Assembly (NCBI RefSeq): GCF_001984125.1
Contig: NZ_MTQL01000006.1
Coordinates: 620,001 to 684,000, forward strand
DNA: 64,000 nucleotides
Origin: Leifsonia sp. ALI-44-B
GTDB taxonomy: Bacteria; Actinomycetota; Actinomycetes; Actinomycetales; Microbacteriaceae
Direction: 5' to 3'
The stretch's first letter is position 1. Each line of letters begins with the position of its first letter. Under the pieces are notes generated by a model, which was given only the letters and a program-made list of their open reading frames with translations, did not search any database and had not been told where the DNA came from. Below, piece after piece: positions 28,725 through 37,467 of the stretch. Position numbers and translations under genes: made by a program.

Positions 28725-29270
28725 TCAGCGAACCGCCAGCATCACTTCGACCACGCTGTCGAGCAAAAGGTCGACCTGAGACTCGCGATATCCGCCGCGT
28801 TGCGCGGAGAACGCGACCGTGCGGACCTGCTCGATGTTGACCGGTTTTCCCTCTTCGAAGTAGGCGATGAGGCGCTCGGCCAGCGCATCGACCTCTGACC
28901 GTCGGTAACCCTTCGAGAGGAAGCTCACGCGCGAGAAACGTTCGCCGTCTGGACGGGCGAGCCGGTTCAGGATGACCTGCGCGGTCTCACGAGCCGACGA
29001 GAGCCACTCGCGTTTCCCTGCTTCTTCGAACGCCCGCTCGCGTTCGCGCAGGAAGAACGCGTCTTCGAGTCGCTCGAGCGCGGCATCGACATAGGCGGTC
29101 GAGTATCCGCCCTTCTTCAGGCCGAACGACACGTGGCGAATCTCATCGGATGTCATGCCACCATCGTCGTCCGCGTCGTAGGCCGCGCGGGCCCGGGCGA
29201 GGAAGGCGTCGACCTCGCGCTGGTCGTACCCTTTGCTGCGACGCTTGGCCGTCGGGAATGTCGTTGTCAC
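28725..29270 (-). CDS. DivIVA-domain repeat protein
   Basis: The 181-residue protein carries four short DivI1A-type motifs: SKGYDQREVDAFL (about residue 12), KKGGYSTAYVDAAL (about 52), SKGYRRSEVDALAERL (about 119) and QRGGYRESQVDLLLDSV (about 156). Such motifs occur at the membrane-binding N-terminus of DivIVA/Wag31, but this protein lacks the long coiled coil. It matches the DivIVA-repeat family seen in actinobacteria, with unknown function, perhaps in polar growth. The start is a GTG at 29270. It follows cdsA on the same strand after 54 bases. Confidence 0.85.
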   Translation of the reverse strand: MTTTFPTAKRRSKGYDQREVDAFLARARAAYDADDDGGMTSDEIRHVSFGLKKGGYSTAYVDAALERLEDAFFLRERERAFEEAGKREWLSSARETAQVILNRLARPDGERFSRVSFLSKGYRRSEVDALAERLIAYFEEGKPVNIEQVRTVAFSAQRGGYRESQVDLLLDSVVEVMLAVR

Positions 29271-29324
29271 GCGACTATTCTGCCTTACCGCGGACGGGGG
29301 TCGGCGCGGAGCGTGTGGCCCGCG

Positions 29325-30338
29325 TCATCCGAGCGGCGTCTGCAGGTTGACGATCAGGAACACGGCCAGCGCGATGGGTGCCGACGGCAGCATGGAGTCG
29401 AGTCGGTCGAGGATGCCGCCATGCCCAGGCAGCCAGGAGCTCATGTCTTTGACACCCATATCGCGTTTGATCAGCGACTCGGTGAGGTCACCCATGGTGG
29501 CAGTGCCCAAGATGAGCAGGCCCAGGATGATTCCGACCCACCACTCGACCTGCAGCATGAAGATCGCCAGCAGTACACCCGCGATAACCGCTGCGATGCC
29601 CGCCCCGATGAAGCCTTCCCAGGTCTTCTTGGGGCTGATTCGCGGCGCCATCGGATGCTTGCCGAAGTTCAGCCCGGCCACATAGGCCCCGGTGTCGACC
29701 GAGACGACGAGGATGAGGAACGCGAGCACCCACCACTGACCGCCTTCTTGCCGCACAAGGACGACAGCGAAGGATGCCAGGAACGGCACGTAGATCTGCA
29801 CGAATGCACCGGTCGCGAGGTCGGCGACGGTATCGATCGCGGACCGGCTCGTCTGCGAGGCCATCTGGGCTAGCAGACGCCACACGACGACGACAGCGAT
29901 CGACCCGAGCAGCGCTGACCACCGCACGGCGCCGTCGCCGAGGTAGCCGGACGCCACGATGCCCACGCCGAAGACGACCTGGGGTATGGCGTCGAGCCGG
30001 CGCCCCGACTTGTTGAGCGCCTGCACCAACTCGAAGGTCGTGACCGCGACGATGAGCGCCGCGAAGATGACGAAGACCCATTTGAGGAATATGAGGCTCG
30101 AGATCAGCAGCAGCCCGAGAACCAGGCCGATGCCGATGGCAAGCACCAGGTTGCGCCCGGTGCGGGCTTCGATGCGCTCGTTGGCCTGGTCGATCTGCGC
30201 GCGCGTCGCCTGCACCTGCCGCTCGATCTCGGCACGCTTCGCCTTCAGCTGTGACTGGAGTTCGTCGCGGCTGAGGCGTTTGCGCGCAGCAACGCGCGGC
30301 ACCTTCCCCGTGCGGGGTTCGTGTGGATCGGTCATCAT
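29325..30338 (-). CDS. cdsA: Phosphatidate cytidylyltransferase
   Basis: CdsA makes CDP-diacylglycerol from phosphatidic acid and CTP at the membrane. The C-terminal signature is complete: ISPKKTWEGFIGA, then GDLTESLIKRDMGVKD and LPGHGGILDRLDS. About eight membrane segments begin near residue 64. Before them is a charged coiled-coil-like N-terminus of about 60 residues (RDELQSQLKAKRAEIERQ), longer than in E. coli. It lies 38 bases after frr, in the order pyrH-frr-cdsA that is widely conserved. Confidence 0.95.
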   Translation of the reverse strand: MMTDPHEPRTGKVPRVAARKRLSRDELQSQLKAKRAEIERQVQATRAQIDQANERIEARTGRNLVLAIGIGLVLGLLLISSLIFLKWVFVIFAALIVAVTTFELVQALNKSGRRLDAIPQVVFGVGIVASGYLGDGAVRWSALLGSIAVVVVWRLLAQMASQTSRSAIDTVADLATGAFVQIYVPFLASFAVVLVRQEGGQWWVLAFLILVVSVDTGAYVAGLNFGKHPMAPRISPKKTWEGFIGAGIAAVIAGVLLAIFMLQVEWWVGIILGLLILGTATMGDLTESLIKRDMGVKDMSSWLPGHGGILDRLDSMLPSAPIALAVFLIVNLQTPLG

Positions 30339-30376
30339 ATCGCCGCCTGGGGCGGACGCGGGTGTTCCACGAGGCG

Positions 30377-30931
30377 TCAGACCTCGAGGAGCTCCGCTTC
30401 CTTGCGCTTCAGCGCGTCGTCGATCTGGTCGATGTGGGTCTTGGTGAGCGCTTCGAGCTCTTTCTCGGCGCGCGCCACGTCGTCGTCGCCGACCTCGCTC
30501 TTCAGCGCCTCGAGGTCGTCCTTGCCCTTGCGACGGATGTTGCGCACGGCCACCTTGGCGTCTTCACCCTTGCCGCGCACGATCTTCACGTATTCGCGGC
30601 GACGCTCTTCGGTGAGCTCGGGAAGCGTGACGCGCACGATGGTGCCGTCGTTGGTGGGGTTGGCACCCAGGTTCGGGGTGTCGCGGATGGCCTGCTCGAT
30701 GTTTTTCAGCGCCGACTTGTCGTAGGGCGTGACAATGAGCGTGCGCGCCTCCTGGTTCTGCAGCGATGCGAGCTGCTCGAGGGGCGTCGGCGTGCCGTAG
30801 TAGCTCACCAGGATCTTCTGGAACATCTGCGGGTTGGCACGGCCCGTGCGAACCGAGGCGAAATCGTCTTTAGCGACCTCGACGGCTTTGTTCATTCGGG
30901 CGCCGGTGTCTGACAGAACATCCGCGATCAC
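30377..30931 (-). CDS. frr: Ribosome recycling factor
   Basis: RRF releases ribosomes from mRNA after termination, together with EF-G. The 184 residues are the standard length; it begins [18 protein letters not shown] and has RTGRANPQ and the C-terminal three-helix bundle motif [14 protein letters not shown]. The GTG start has AAGGAG upstream. It sits between pyrH and cdsA on the minus strand, 95 bases after pyrH. Confidence 0.96.
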   Translation of the reverse strand: MIADVLSDTGARMNKAVEVAKDDFASVRTGRANPQMFQKILVSYYGTPTPLEQLASLQNQEARTLIVTPYDKSALKNIEQAIRDTPNLGANPTNDGTIVRVTLPELTEERRREYVKIVRGKGEDAKVAVRNIRRKGKDDLEALKSEVGDDDVARAEKELEALTKTHIDQIDDALKRKEAELLEV

Positions 30932-31026
30932 GGGGACTCCTTCTCGTTGCGTGCAGTCGTCACCATTCTATGGTGAACGGATGATGACGACATACGGGTG
31001 GCGCCGGGGCGCCCGGGTGGGTGGTG

Positions 31027-31743
31027 CTAGTTCTGGACCAGGGTGCCGAGGCCGGCTCCGAGGATGGCGGCGGTCACGTTGCCGGCCGGCTGCATGCCGA
31101 ACACCTGCATGGGCATGTTGTTGTCCATGCACAGGCTGAACGCGGTGGAGTCGACGACCTTGAGACCGCGCTGCAGGGCCTCCTGGTAGGTGATGTGGTC
31201 GATTTTGTGCGCGTCGGGGTTCTGACGGGGGTCGTCGGAGTAGACGCCGTCGACACCGTTCTTGGCCACGAGCACGACGTCGGCACCGATCTCGAGCGCG
31301 CGCTGGGCGGCGACCGTGTCGGTGGAGAAGTAGGGAAGGCCCGCCCCGGCACCGAAGATGACGACGCGGCCCTTTTCGAGGTGACGTTCGGCGCGGCGCG
31401 GGATGTAGGGCTCGGCGACCTGGGTCATCGAGATGGCGGACTGCACGCGCGTGGCGGCGCCGGCCTGCTCGAGGAAGTCCTGCAGGGCGAGGGCGTTCAT
31501 GACGGTGCCCAGCATGCCCATGTAGTCGGCACGGCCGCGGTCCATGCCGCGCTGCGACAGCTCGGCGCCGCGGAAGAAGTTTCCGCCGCCGACGACGATG
31601 GCCACCTCGACCTCTTGGGCCGCCTGGGCGATCTCCTGGGCGATGGATGCGACGACGTCAGGGTTCACTCCGAGTGCGCCTGCACCGAATGACTCGCCCG
31701 ACAGTTTCAGCAGTACCCGGCGCTTCTTCTTCTGGTCGGACAT
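31027..31743 (-). CDS. pyrH: UMP kinase
   Basis: PyrH phosphorylates UMP to UDP and belongs to the amino acid kinase family. The 238 residues include the N-terminal KLSGESFG phosphate-binding loop, [10 protein letters not shown], the [13 protein letters not shown] segment and [14 protein letters not shown], all typical for bacterial PyrH. AAAGGG lies upstream of the ATG. It is separated from tsf by a strong terminator and so probably has its own promoter in the 31744-31813 region, which I could not pinpoint. Confidence 0.97.
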   Translation of the reverse strand: MSDQKKKRRVLLKLSGESFGAGALGVNPDVVASIAQEIAQAAQEVEVAIVVGGGNFFRGAELSQRGMDRGRADYMGMLGTVMNALALQDFLEQAGAATRVQSAISMTQVAEPYIPRRAERHLEKGRVVIFGAGAGLPYFSTDTVAAQRALEIGADVVLVAKNGVDGVYSDDPRQNPDAHKIDHITYQEALQRGLKVVDSTAFSLCMDNNMPMQVFGMQPAGNVTAAILGAGLGTLVQN

Positions 31744-31813
31744 GTGTGCACCCTTTCATCCTGATTCTCACTAAAGCTACTGTGTGCGCGTGCCGCTCTC
31801 GGCGTGTGCGCAC

Positions 31814-31853
31814 AAAAAAGGAGCCCGGATTGCGTGAATGCAATCCGAGCTCC
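31814..31853 (-). terminator. Factor-independent terminator after tsf
   Basis: On the minus strand GGAGCTCGGATTGC pairs with GCAATCCGGGCTCC (one mismatch, 6-base loop), followed by TTTTTT. It lies 9 bases after the tsf stop. This is the clearest intrinsic terminator in the window and separates rpsB-tsf from pyrH-frr-cdsA. Confidence 0.92.
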
Positions 31854-31862
31854 TTCGGGGTA

Positions 31863-32690
31863 TTAGGCCCCGACCTTGAAACGAACGAAGCCGGTGATGG
31901 TGAGGCCGGCGTCAGCCACGACCTTCTTCACCTGGACCTTGTTGTCTTTCGCGTAGTCCTGCTCGAGCAGGGCGACCTGCTTGAAGAAGGCGCCGAGGCG
32001 GCCTTCGACGATCTTGGGCAGGGCTGCCTCGGGCTTGCCTTCGTTGCGGGAGATCTCGGTGACGATCTCGCGCTCCTTCTCGACGGCGTCGGCCGGAACG
32101 TCTTCGCGAGCCAGGTACTGCGGGTCGGCGAAGGCGATGTGCTGGGCGATGCTGCGAGCGGTGTCGGCGTCGGAACCGGTGTACCCGACGACCACGCCGA
32201 CCTGCGGGGGCAGGTCTTTGGAGGTCTTGTGCAGGTAGACGGCGAAGTCGTCACCCGTCACGACGGCGAGGCGGCGGAGTTCCACCTTTTCGCCGATGAT
32301 GGCGGACTCTTCGTCGATGGCCTGGGCCACCGTCTTGTCACCGGTCGACGCGGCGAGTGCCTCGTCGACGGTGGTTGCACCGGCGGCGACGGCGGCGTCG
32401 AGGACGACCTCGGACAGGTTGATGAACTTGTCACCCTTTGCCACGAAGTCGGTCTCACAGGCCAGCTCGATGAGCGTGGTCGTGTTGCCATTCTGCTTGG
32501 CGGCGACGAGGCCCTCGCTCGTGGAGCGGTCGGCGCGCTTGGCGTTCGACTTGGCACCCTTGAGGCGGAGGATCTCGACAGCCTTCTCGAGGTCGCCGTC
32601 GGCTTCCACGAGTGCGTTCTTGCTGTCCATCATGCCCGCGCCGAGACGGTCGCGGAGCGCTTTCACATCAGCGGCAGTGAAGTTTGCCAT
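31863..32690 (-). CDS. tsf: Elongation factor Ts
   Basis: EF-Ts is the nucleotide exchange factor of EF-Tu. The 275 residues begin with the UBA-like domain (MANFTAADVKALRDRLGAG) and carry the EF-Tu-contact motif CETDFVAKGDKF. The length is typical for actinobacteria. It lies 42 bases after rpsB, forming the conserved rpsB-tsf operon, and ends at a strong intrinsic terminator. Confidence 0.97.
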   Translation of the reverse strand: MANFTAADVKALRDRLGAGMMDSKNALVEADGDLEKAVEILRLKGAKSNAKRADRSTSEGLVAAKQNGNTTTLIELACETDFVAKGDKFINLSEVVLDAAVAAGATTVDEALAASTGDKTVAQAIDEESAIIGEKVELRRLAVVTGDDFAVYLHKTSKDLPPQVGVVVGYTGSDADTARSIAQHIAFADPQYLAREDVPADAVEKEREIVTEISRNEGKPEAALPKIVEGRLGAFFKQVALLEQDYAKDNKVQVKKVVADAGLTITGFVRFKVGA

Positions 32691-32732
32691 TAATATCTGC
32701 TTCCTCGTTCTAGGAACTGGTAGGAGGGAAAA

Positions 32733-33683
32733 TTACTCAGCGTCGGCGACGGGCTGCTTCTCAGCCTCGGTCGCTTCTGCTTCGAGGCGAGCCTCGGTGT
32801 CGGCGTCGGCCTCGGGGGTCTTGGGGTCCTCGACCGGGGCGTCTTCCTTTGCCTCGTTCTTGGCCGCAACCTCGGCGTCGGCGTCGTTCTCTTCGGTGGG
32901 CAGCGGCGCGGCTTCGCTCTGGGCGAGCAGCTCCTGCTCCCACTCGGCGAGGGGCTCGGTCGGAGCGGAGGACTCGCCGGCTTCGGGCTTCTGGTGACGC
33001 TGGATGAGGCCCTCGGCGGCGGCGTCGGCGATGATGCGCGTGAGCAGGCTCACGGAGCGGATCGCGTCGTCGTTACCCGGGATCGGGTAGGTGACCTCGT
33101 CGGGGTCGCAGTTGGTGTCGAGGATGCCGATGACGGGGATGCCGAGCTTCTTGGCCTCGTCGATCGCGAGGTGCTCTTTCTTGGTGTCGACAACCCACAG
33201 AGCCGAAGGCGTCTTGGTGAGGTTGCGGATTCCGCCGAGCGACTTGTGCAGCTTGTCGAGCTCGCGCTTCTTGATGAGCAGCTCTTTCTTGGTGAAGCCG
33301 GACTTCGACGAATCTTCGAAGTCGAGCTCCTCGAGCTCCTTCATGCGAGCGAGGCGCTTCGAGACGGTGCTGAAGTTGGTGAGGAGGCCACCGAGCCAAC
33401 GCTGGTTGACGTAGGGCTGGCCGACGCGCGTCGCCTGCTCGGCGATGCTCTCCTGAGCCTGCTTCTTGGTGCCGACGAAGAGGACGGTGCCGCCGTGGGC
33501 GACGGTCTCCTTGACGAAATCGTAGGCCTTGTCGATGTAGCCGAGCGACTGCTGCAGGTCGATGATGTAGATGCCGGAACGCTCGGTGAAGATGAAACGC
33601 TTCATCTTCGGGTTCCAACGGCGGGTCTGGTGCCCGAAGTGCACGCCGCTGTCGAGCAGCTGGCGAATGGTTACGACGGCCAT
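32733..33683 (-). CDS. rpsB: 30S ribosomal protein S2
   Basis: S2 is assembled late into the small subunit. The ATG at 33683, preceded by AGGAGA, gives [19 protein letters not shown], the conserved start; a longer open frame upstream is leader, not gene. Motifs [11 protein letters not shown] and [14 protein letters not shown] are present. A Glu/Asp/Ala-rich tail of about 60 residues follows the usual end, giving 316 residues instead of about 250; such tails are common in actinobacterial S2. A leader of up to 220 bases precedes it and contains an imperfect hairpin. Confidence 0.97.
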   Translation of the reverse strand: MAVVTIRQLLDSGVHFGHQTRRWNPKMKRFIFTERSGIYIIDLQQSLGYIDKAYDFVKETVAHGGTVLFVGTKKQAQESIAEQATRVGQPYVNQRWLGGLLTNFSTVSKRLARMKELEELDFEDSSKSGFTKKELLIKKRELDKLHKSLGGIRNLTKTPSALWVVDTKKEHLAIDEAKKLGIPVIGILDTNCDPDEVTYPIPGNDDAIRSVSLLTRIIADAAAEGLIQRHQKPEAGESSAPTEPLAEWEQELLAQSEAAPLPTEENDADAEVAAKNEAKEDAPVEDPKTPEADADTEARLEAEATEAEKQPVADAE

Positions 33684-33785
33684 GAGCCGTTCTCCTATTC
33701 TGGCGCCCCTGTGGAACGCCACTCGGTTGTTATCCGTGGCCGGACGGCCACTGATCCTGGTGCCCGGCACAGACATCCGCATCGA

Positions 33786-33817
33786 CCCTTCTTCGCCCGA
33801 AAGAACAAGCGGGAAGG
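33786..33817 (-). promoter_or_regulatory. Possible structured rpsB leader hairpin
   Basis: On the minus strand, CCCTTC and GAAGGG enclose further partial pairing (CCGC with GGGC region) about 105 bases upstream of rpsB. S2 is known to autoregulate rpsB-tsf through a leader in some bacteria. Whether this element does so is unproven. The nearest -10-like sequence, TATGCT, is at 33889-33894. Confidence 0.3.
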
Positions 33818-33906
33818 GGGTGATGACCGATGGATGGTGTGGCCGAATGGGCACGCGTAGTCACCCCGACAAGCGAGGTGCTCGGATCAGCATACCAGTC
33901 CGGGGA

Positions 33907-35373
33907 CTAGGAAACGGCTGACTTCTTCTTGTCTTTGCGCACGAAGAGCGTTTCGGCCTGTTCCAGTTCCATGCCGTTCGTTTCGGGGATCTTGAAGAAG
34001 ACGAAGAAGAAGGACAGGAGGGCGAAGAGGGCGTAGATGCCGTAGGTGAGGGTGAGCGAGACATCCTGAGACAGGGGCAGGAACGTGACCGTGACGAGGA
34101 AGTTGGTCAGCCACTGGGCCGCCGCCGCAACACCGAGCGCCTTGGCGCGAATGCGGGTCGGGAAGATCTCGCCGAGCAACACCCAGACGAGCGGGCCCCA
34201 GCTCACGCCGAACGAGATGACGAAGACGTTGGCGCCGATGAGTGCGATGGTGCCGAACGGGTCGTCCAGCACAGGCTTGCCGTCGACGATGGATGCCTGA
34301 CTGAACGCCAAGGTCATGGCGGCGAGCGAGAGCGTCATGCCGACCGAGCCGATGAGGAGCAACGGACGGCGCCCCACTCGGTCGACGAGCAGGATGGCGA
34401 CGATCGTGACCGCGACGTTGGTGACGCTCGTGATGACCGAGATCGTGAAGGAGTTCGACTCGTCGAAGCCGACCGCCTGCCACAGCGTGGTGGAGTAGTA
34501 GAAGATGACGTTGATGCCCACGAGCTGCTGCAGCATCGAGAGGATGATTCCGATCCACACGATCGGGGCCAGGCCGAAGCGGTTGCCCTTCAGGGTTCCG
34601 GTCTTCTTGGCAATCTGGTCTTCTTCGATCGACTTCTCGGCCTCACGCATGGCGCGGTCGACCTCGTCGGAGGGCCACACGGTGGCGAAGATCTTCTTGG
34701 CTTCGGCTTCTTTGCCGCGGCTCACGAGGTAGCGAGGCGACTCGGGCAGACGCAGGGCGAGGATGCCGTAGATCACGGCCGGGATGGCGCAGGCGAGGAA
34801 CATCCAGCGCCAGGCCTCGAGCCCGAACCAGAACTCTTTGGCCGCGCCACCCGCGGCGTTGGCGAACAGGGCGTCGCTCAGCAGGGCGGCGAAGATGCCG
34901 AGGGTGATGGCGAGCTGCTGCAGGGAGGCGAGGCGGCCGCGAATCTTGCGCGGCGCGATCTCGGCGATGTAGGCGGGCGCGATGACCGATGCGATGCCGA
35001 TACCGAGGCCACCGACGAGGCGCCAGATGACGAGGTCCCAGGCGGCGAAGGCGAAACCGGCGCCGATCGAGGAGACGAAGAAGAGTCCGGCGCCCAAGAG
35101 CATGACCTTGATGCGGCCCCAGCGGTCGGCCAGGCGGCCCGCGCCGTAAGCGCCGGCAGCACAACCGAGCAGGGCGGATGCGACGGCGAAGCTCGTGACG
35201 CCGGAGCTCAGGTCGAATTGTCCCTGGATGGCATCGACGGCACCGTTGACGACCGATGAGTCGAAACCGAAGAGGAAGCCTCCGACGGCGGCCGAGATCG
35301 CAAGACCGATGACCCTGCGGGTCAGTTGCGCTTGACTGGGAGGCGCCGGATTCGACGCGGTTGAGTTGGACAT
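33907..35373 (-). CDS. Sugar porter family MFS transporter
   Basis: A 488-residue protein with 12 predicted membrane helices. It carries the sugar-porter signatures: GFLFGFDSSVVNGA in helix 1, DRWGRIK, PESPRYLVSRG before the central loop, QQLVGINVIFYYS in helix 7, DRVGRRPLL, and PETNGMELE after helix 12. It probably imports a hexose or pentose by proton symport; the exact sugar cannot be told. GGAGG lies before the ATG. It is an unrelated gene inserted between the rpsB block and the xerC block, on the same strand as rpsB, and has no neighbouring sugar-metabolism gene. Confidence 0.92.
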   Translation of the reverse strand: MSNSTASNPAPPSQAQLTRRVIGLAISAAVGGFLFGFDSSVVNGAVDAIQGQFDLSSGVTSFAVASALLGCAAGAYGAGRLADRWGRIKVMLLGAGLFFVSSIGAGFAFAAWDLVIWRLVGGLGIGIASVIAPAYIAEIAPRKIRGRLASLQQLAITLGIFAALLSDALFANAAGGAAKEFWFGLEAWRWMFLACAIPAVIYGILALRLPESPRYLVSRGKEAEAKKIFATVWPSDEVDRAMREAEKSIEEDQIAKKTGTLKGNRFGLAPIVWIGIILSMLQQLVGINVIFYYSTTLWQAVGFDESNSFTISVITSVTNVAVTIVAILLVDRVGRRPLLLIGSVGMTLSLAAMTLAFSQASIVDGKPVLDDPFGTIALIGANVFVISFGVSWGPLVWVLLGEIFPTRIRAKALGVAAAAQWLTNFLVTVTFLPLSQDVSLTLTYGIYALFALLSFFFVFFKIPETNGMELEQAETLFVRKDKKKSAVS

Positions 35374-35545
35374 TTCGTAACCTCCTCAGTCAGAGCTCGC
35401 GGCATCCGAGGGTGCCCGGCGAACTGACCTTCATTCTGGTCGTGTCGGTGCTGGCTGACAACCGTTTCTCCCGAAGCGCCGCGACCGGAAGTCATCCACA
35501 GATCGCGACGCGGGCAGCCGATCGGTTGCTCGCGCGGCCAGGCTG

Positions 35546-36379
35546 GTGAGCATGGCCCAGCAAGTATACGCACGCCCCCGCATCCCCTCCGGTCGGAGGT
35601 CGACAGGCCTTGCAACCGCGGACGGAGAGGTATACGCGCCCACGAGGCGCGCCACGGGTGGGACGTCGGGCCTGTCCATGTTCATGTTCCTGTTCGTCTT
35701 CGTCTTCGTCTTGTCGTTCGGTTTCGAAGAAGCGGCCGCAAAGAAGCCGGCCCACTCCGCCTCGGCAGCATTCGCAGCATCCCTCGCAGCTGCGCCCTCG
35801 GCGGAAACCTCGGCAGCTCCCGCGGTACAGCCTTCGGAACCGCCCGCACCAGCACACTCGGCGGCGCACCAGGCAGTGCCCGTAGGAGCGACCCCAACAA
35901 CGCCCGCAGCTGCGCACGCGGCAGCTCCCGCGGTAGATCCGGCGGCAGCTCCCGTCGCAGCTCGGTGGGTGTGGCCGCTCGGGCGGGCCGAGGTGAGCCG
36001 CGCGTTCGAACGCCCGGCCGACGAATACTCGGCGGGGCACCGCGGCATCGACCTGCCGGCATCGGTCGGCGAGGAGGTCGTTGCACCCGCCGCGGGCGTC
36101 GTGCTCTTTGCCGGGGTGGTCGTCGACCGAGGAGTTCTGTCCATTCGGCACGTCGATGGAACGGTGTCGAGTATCGAACCCATCTCGGCGTCCGTATCGG
36201 CGGGCGACGACGTGACGTCTGGTCAATGGGTGGGTCGGGTTTCTGAGGGCGGGCACTGCGACGCGGCGTGTCTTCACGTCGGGGCGCGCGTGAAGGGCGA
36301 ATATGTCGACCCCGAGCCCTACTTCCTGTTGAGGCGGCGAGCCGTTCTCGTGCCGCTGGGCGACTTCGCTACAGGATGA
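35546..36379 (+). CDS. Secreted M23 (LytM-type) peptidase relative
   Basis: The C-terminal part (from about residue 142) is an M23 domain with GHRGIDLPASVG carrying the first zinc ligands and GHCDAACLHVGARV where most M23 enzymes have HxH; one His is replaced by Cys, as in other actinobacterial members I know of. It may bind zinc differently or be inactive. A hydrophobic stretch (MFMFLFVFVFVLSF) and an Ala/Pro/Ser-rich linker precede it. The start is uncertain: GTG 35546, ATG 35552 or ATG 35678. The first 44 codons use rare triplets and contain a duplicated GTATACGC, which favours the short form, but only the long form has positive charges before the hydrophobic core. Confidence 0.78.
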   Translation: MSMAQQVYARPRIPSGRRSTGLATADGEVYAPTRRATGGTSGLSMFMFLFVFVFVLSFGFEEAAAKKPAHSASAAFAASLAAAPSAETSAAPAVQPSEPPAPAHSAAHQAVPVGATPTTPAAAHAAAPAVDPAAAPVAARWVWPLGRAEVSRAFERPADEYSAGHRGIDLPASVGEEVVAPAAGVVLFAGVVVDRGVLSIRHVDGTVSSIEPISASVSAGDDVTSGQWVGRVSEGGHCDAACLHVGARVKGEYVDPEPYFLLRRRAVLVPLGDFATG

Positions 36380-36414
36380 CGAGGGTCCGACAACGCCCGT
36401 GATGCGCGGCGCGT

Positions 36415-37368
36415 CTAGGCGCGCGGGTGGGCTCCGCGGTAGCTGTCCTTCAACCGCTCGAGCGAGACGTGGGTGTAGATCTGAGTGGTGCCGAGGGACG
36501 CGTGCCCGAGCATTTCTTGGACCGATCGGAGGTCGGCTCCGCCATCGAGCAGGTGCGTGGCCGCGGTGTGTCTCAGCGTGTGCGGGCCGCCGGTGTCGAA
36601 GCCGGGCAGTGTTTCGAGGAGACGGTTCACGACGTTGTAGACGGCTTTGACACCGATGCGCGATCCGCGGGCACCGAGAAACAGCGCGTGTTGCGAGCGG
36701 GCGGCGGGCGCCGTGGCATTCGGGGAATCAAGCGCCCGATCCTGTGATCGGCTCAGCAGCTCGGGCCGCGCCCTCGTCAGGTAGTCGACGAGGGCGTTCT
36801 GGGCCGGCACACCGAACGGGACGACGCGCTGCTTCGACCCCTTGCCCGTGACCCGCGCCGTGAGCCGGTCGAGGTCCACGTCGTCGATGTCGAGGCCCAC
36901 GAGTTCCGAGACGCGTGTCGCCGATGCGTAGAGCAGTTCGACGATCGCTACGTCTCGTATCGCTACCGCATCGCCGTCGTCGGCACGGCCACGAAGAAGG
37001 TCGACCAGCTCGGTCATCTGCCCGGCTGCCACGACATGCGGCAGGTGCCGCCCCGTCTTCGGCGAGCGCAGGCGGGCATTCGCATCCGTCGCCTCGGGGA
37101 TGTGGGCGGCGTTCCATTTCGACCACCCACGGATGGCGGCGGCCCGGCGCGCGAGAGTTGTGGCGCTCAACCCGCGCTGGGATCCGTGCCACAACCAGTC
37201 GCGGCCGAGTTCCAAGGTCACGTCGGACGCGTCGGTGGCGTCGTGTTCCTCGCAGTATTCGCACAGCTGTTCGAGATCAGACGCGTAGGCGCGTACCGTG
37301 GCTGGCGAAAGGCGCCTCTCGTCGGCCAGGTGCGCCAGGTAACGCTCCATCGATTCGCGAATCTGCAT
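36415..37368 (-). CDS. xerC: Tyrosine recombinase XerC
   Basis: XerC acts with XerD to resolve chromosome dimers at dif. The 317 residues have the SAM-like core-binding domain (YLAHLADERRLSPATVRAYASDL) and the catalytic domain with Arg152 (SATRVSEL), Lys in TGKGSKQRVVPFG, HTLRHTAATHLL, the GHASLGTTQ His and nucleophile Tyr298 (IYTHV). I choose the ATG at 37368 (MQIRESMERYLAH) over a longer start in the intergenic region. It follows dprA, from which it is separated by 99 bases. The order comM-dprA-xerC is typical of actinobacteria. Confidence 0.93.
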   Translation of the reverse strand: MQIRESMERYLAHLADERRLSPATVRAYASDLEQLCEYCEEHDATDASDVTLELGRDWLWHGSQRGLSATTLARRAAAIRGWSKWNAAHIPEATDANARLRSPKTGRHLPHVVAAGQMTELVDLLRGRADDGDAVAIRDVAIVELLYASATRVSELVGLDIDDVDLDRLTARVTGKGSKQRVVPFGVPAQNALVDYLTRARPELLSRSQDRALDSPNATAPAARSQHALFLGARGSRIGVKAVYNVVNRLLETLPGFDTGGPHTLRHTAATHLLDGGADLRSVQEMLGHASLGTTQIYTHVSLERLKDSYRGAHPRA

Positions 37369-37467
37369 CTTTCTAGGATGCCGCGCCCGGACGCCCAAGG
37401 CGCCCGCCACACCGGACGGGTGCCCTCTGAACGCGGATCGATGCAATCCGAACCGGTGGCCCCGCCG

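Noticed and set aside
35374-35545. tRNA or small RNA in the gap between the sugar porter and the M23 gene
   Set aside because: No cloverleaf, conserved T-loop sequence or strong hairpin was found; a TCATCCACA stretch resembles a DnaA box but is single and imperfect.
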